This document shows, in pieces, positions 31,906 to 32,040 of a stretch of 32,040 nt of DNA. The stretch covers positions 1-32,040 of the forward strand of contig CAINXK010000004.1 of assembly GCA_903854805.1 (NCBI GenBank). Reading direction: 5' to 3'. The notes under the pieces are model-generated. The model was not told the origin of the DNA. It saw only the letters and a program-made list of their open reading frames with translations, and did no database searches. The DNA is from an uncultured Anaerolineae bacterium. Its GTDB lineage: Bacteria; Chloroflexota; Anaerolineae; Anaerolineales; Villigracilaceae. Within the stretch, counting starts at the first letter, position 1. Each line of letters starts with the position of its first letter. The translations under genes and the position numbers were made by a program.

Positions 31906-32040
31906 CATGGCAGTATTTACTCACCGGTATCCGCTTCAAGTCTTAACCATCGCAGCCACTGCCTGCCAATAAACGCTGATCGGTGGGCTGCCCCGTCAGT
32001 GGTTATTTTGCGGAAGGGTTCCCGCAAAATAACCACAAAA
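31906..32040. repeat. Right-edge direct repeat, copy 2 (reaches window end)
   Basis: This is the second copy, 230 bases downstream in the same orientation. The hairpin arms (31999-32013, 32022-32036) are identical to copy 1, but the loop is AAGGGTTC, the reverse complement of copy 1's GAACCCTT. The window ends at its last bases, so further copies may follow. The 96 bases between the copies show no gene. Confidence 0.85.

Noticed and set aside
31676..32040. CRISPR array
   Set aside because: Units are about 134 bases with one visible 96-base interval and internal hairpins; this is not the short-repeat, short-spacer pattern, and no cas gene is present.

Overview
The window looks like a chromosomal segment of a strictly anaerobic bacterium, most likely a Chloroflexota (Anaerolineae-type) fermenter. 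This is inferred from the gene families: an NAD(P)-linked [NiFe] hydrogenase, a selenocysteine formate dehydrogenase, rubrerythrin, a PknB-like kinase and long-linker LysM/M23 lipoproteins. No marker gene such as rRNA is present, so the taxonomy is tentative. Nearly all genes are on the + strand; only one convincing gene (an SDR oxidoreductase) is on the - strand. No tRNA, rRNA, CRISPR array or transposase gene was seen.

Region 1 (221-3352) has a pentapeptide-repeat protein followed by a compact cassette: DRTGG protein, CBS-CBS-HATPase protein, second DRTGG protein, PHP-domain protein. Such genes are known companions of multimeric bifurcating hydrogenase loci. Region 2 (3490-14490) is a large redox cluster: NuoE/HydC-like, HATPase, HndB-like, NuoF/HydB-like with a C-terminal ferredoxin domain, then a second NuoE and a second NuoF without that domain, a HoxU/NuoG-like HydA, the [NiFe] small and large subunits, a CBS protein and the large-subunit maturation protease. 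It resembles the NiFe-HydABCSL type (group 3 [NiFe] hydrogenase on a HydABC scaffold), but the diaphorase is duplicated and three thioredoxin-fold domains have lost their [2Fe-2S] cysteines.

Region 3 (14526-20095) holds homoserine dehydrogenase, the SDR, two small membrane proteins and an ASCH-like protein, separated by repeat-rich intergenic DNA. Region 4 (20096-23445) holds a formate dehydrogenase read through an in-frame UGA at 21233-21235, with a SECIS hairpin right behind it, followed by rubrerythrin. The Fe-S N-terminus of the formate dehydrogenase matches that of HydA cysteine for cysteine, so formate and H2 catalysis may share a diaphorase design or even diaphorase subunits. Region 5 (24015-31667) is a cell-surface block: a membrane Ser/Thr kinase, a small secreted protein and three tandem paralogous lipoproteins with LysM, lysozyme-like and M23-like parts.

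Non-coding DNA is rich in structure: two identical CRP/FNR-type palindromes (191, 3428) and a variant (14657); perfect hairpins at many gene ends; a dispersed repeat of about 235 bp (17205, 28248); and a direct repeat of about 134 bp at the right edge (31676, 31906) in which the hairpin loop of one copy is inverted relative to the other.
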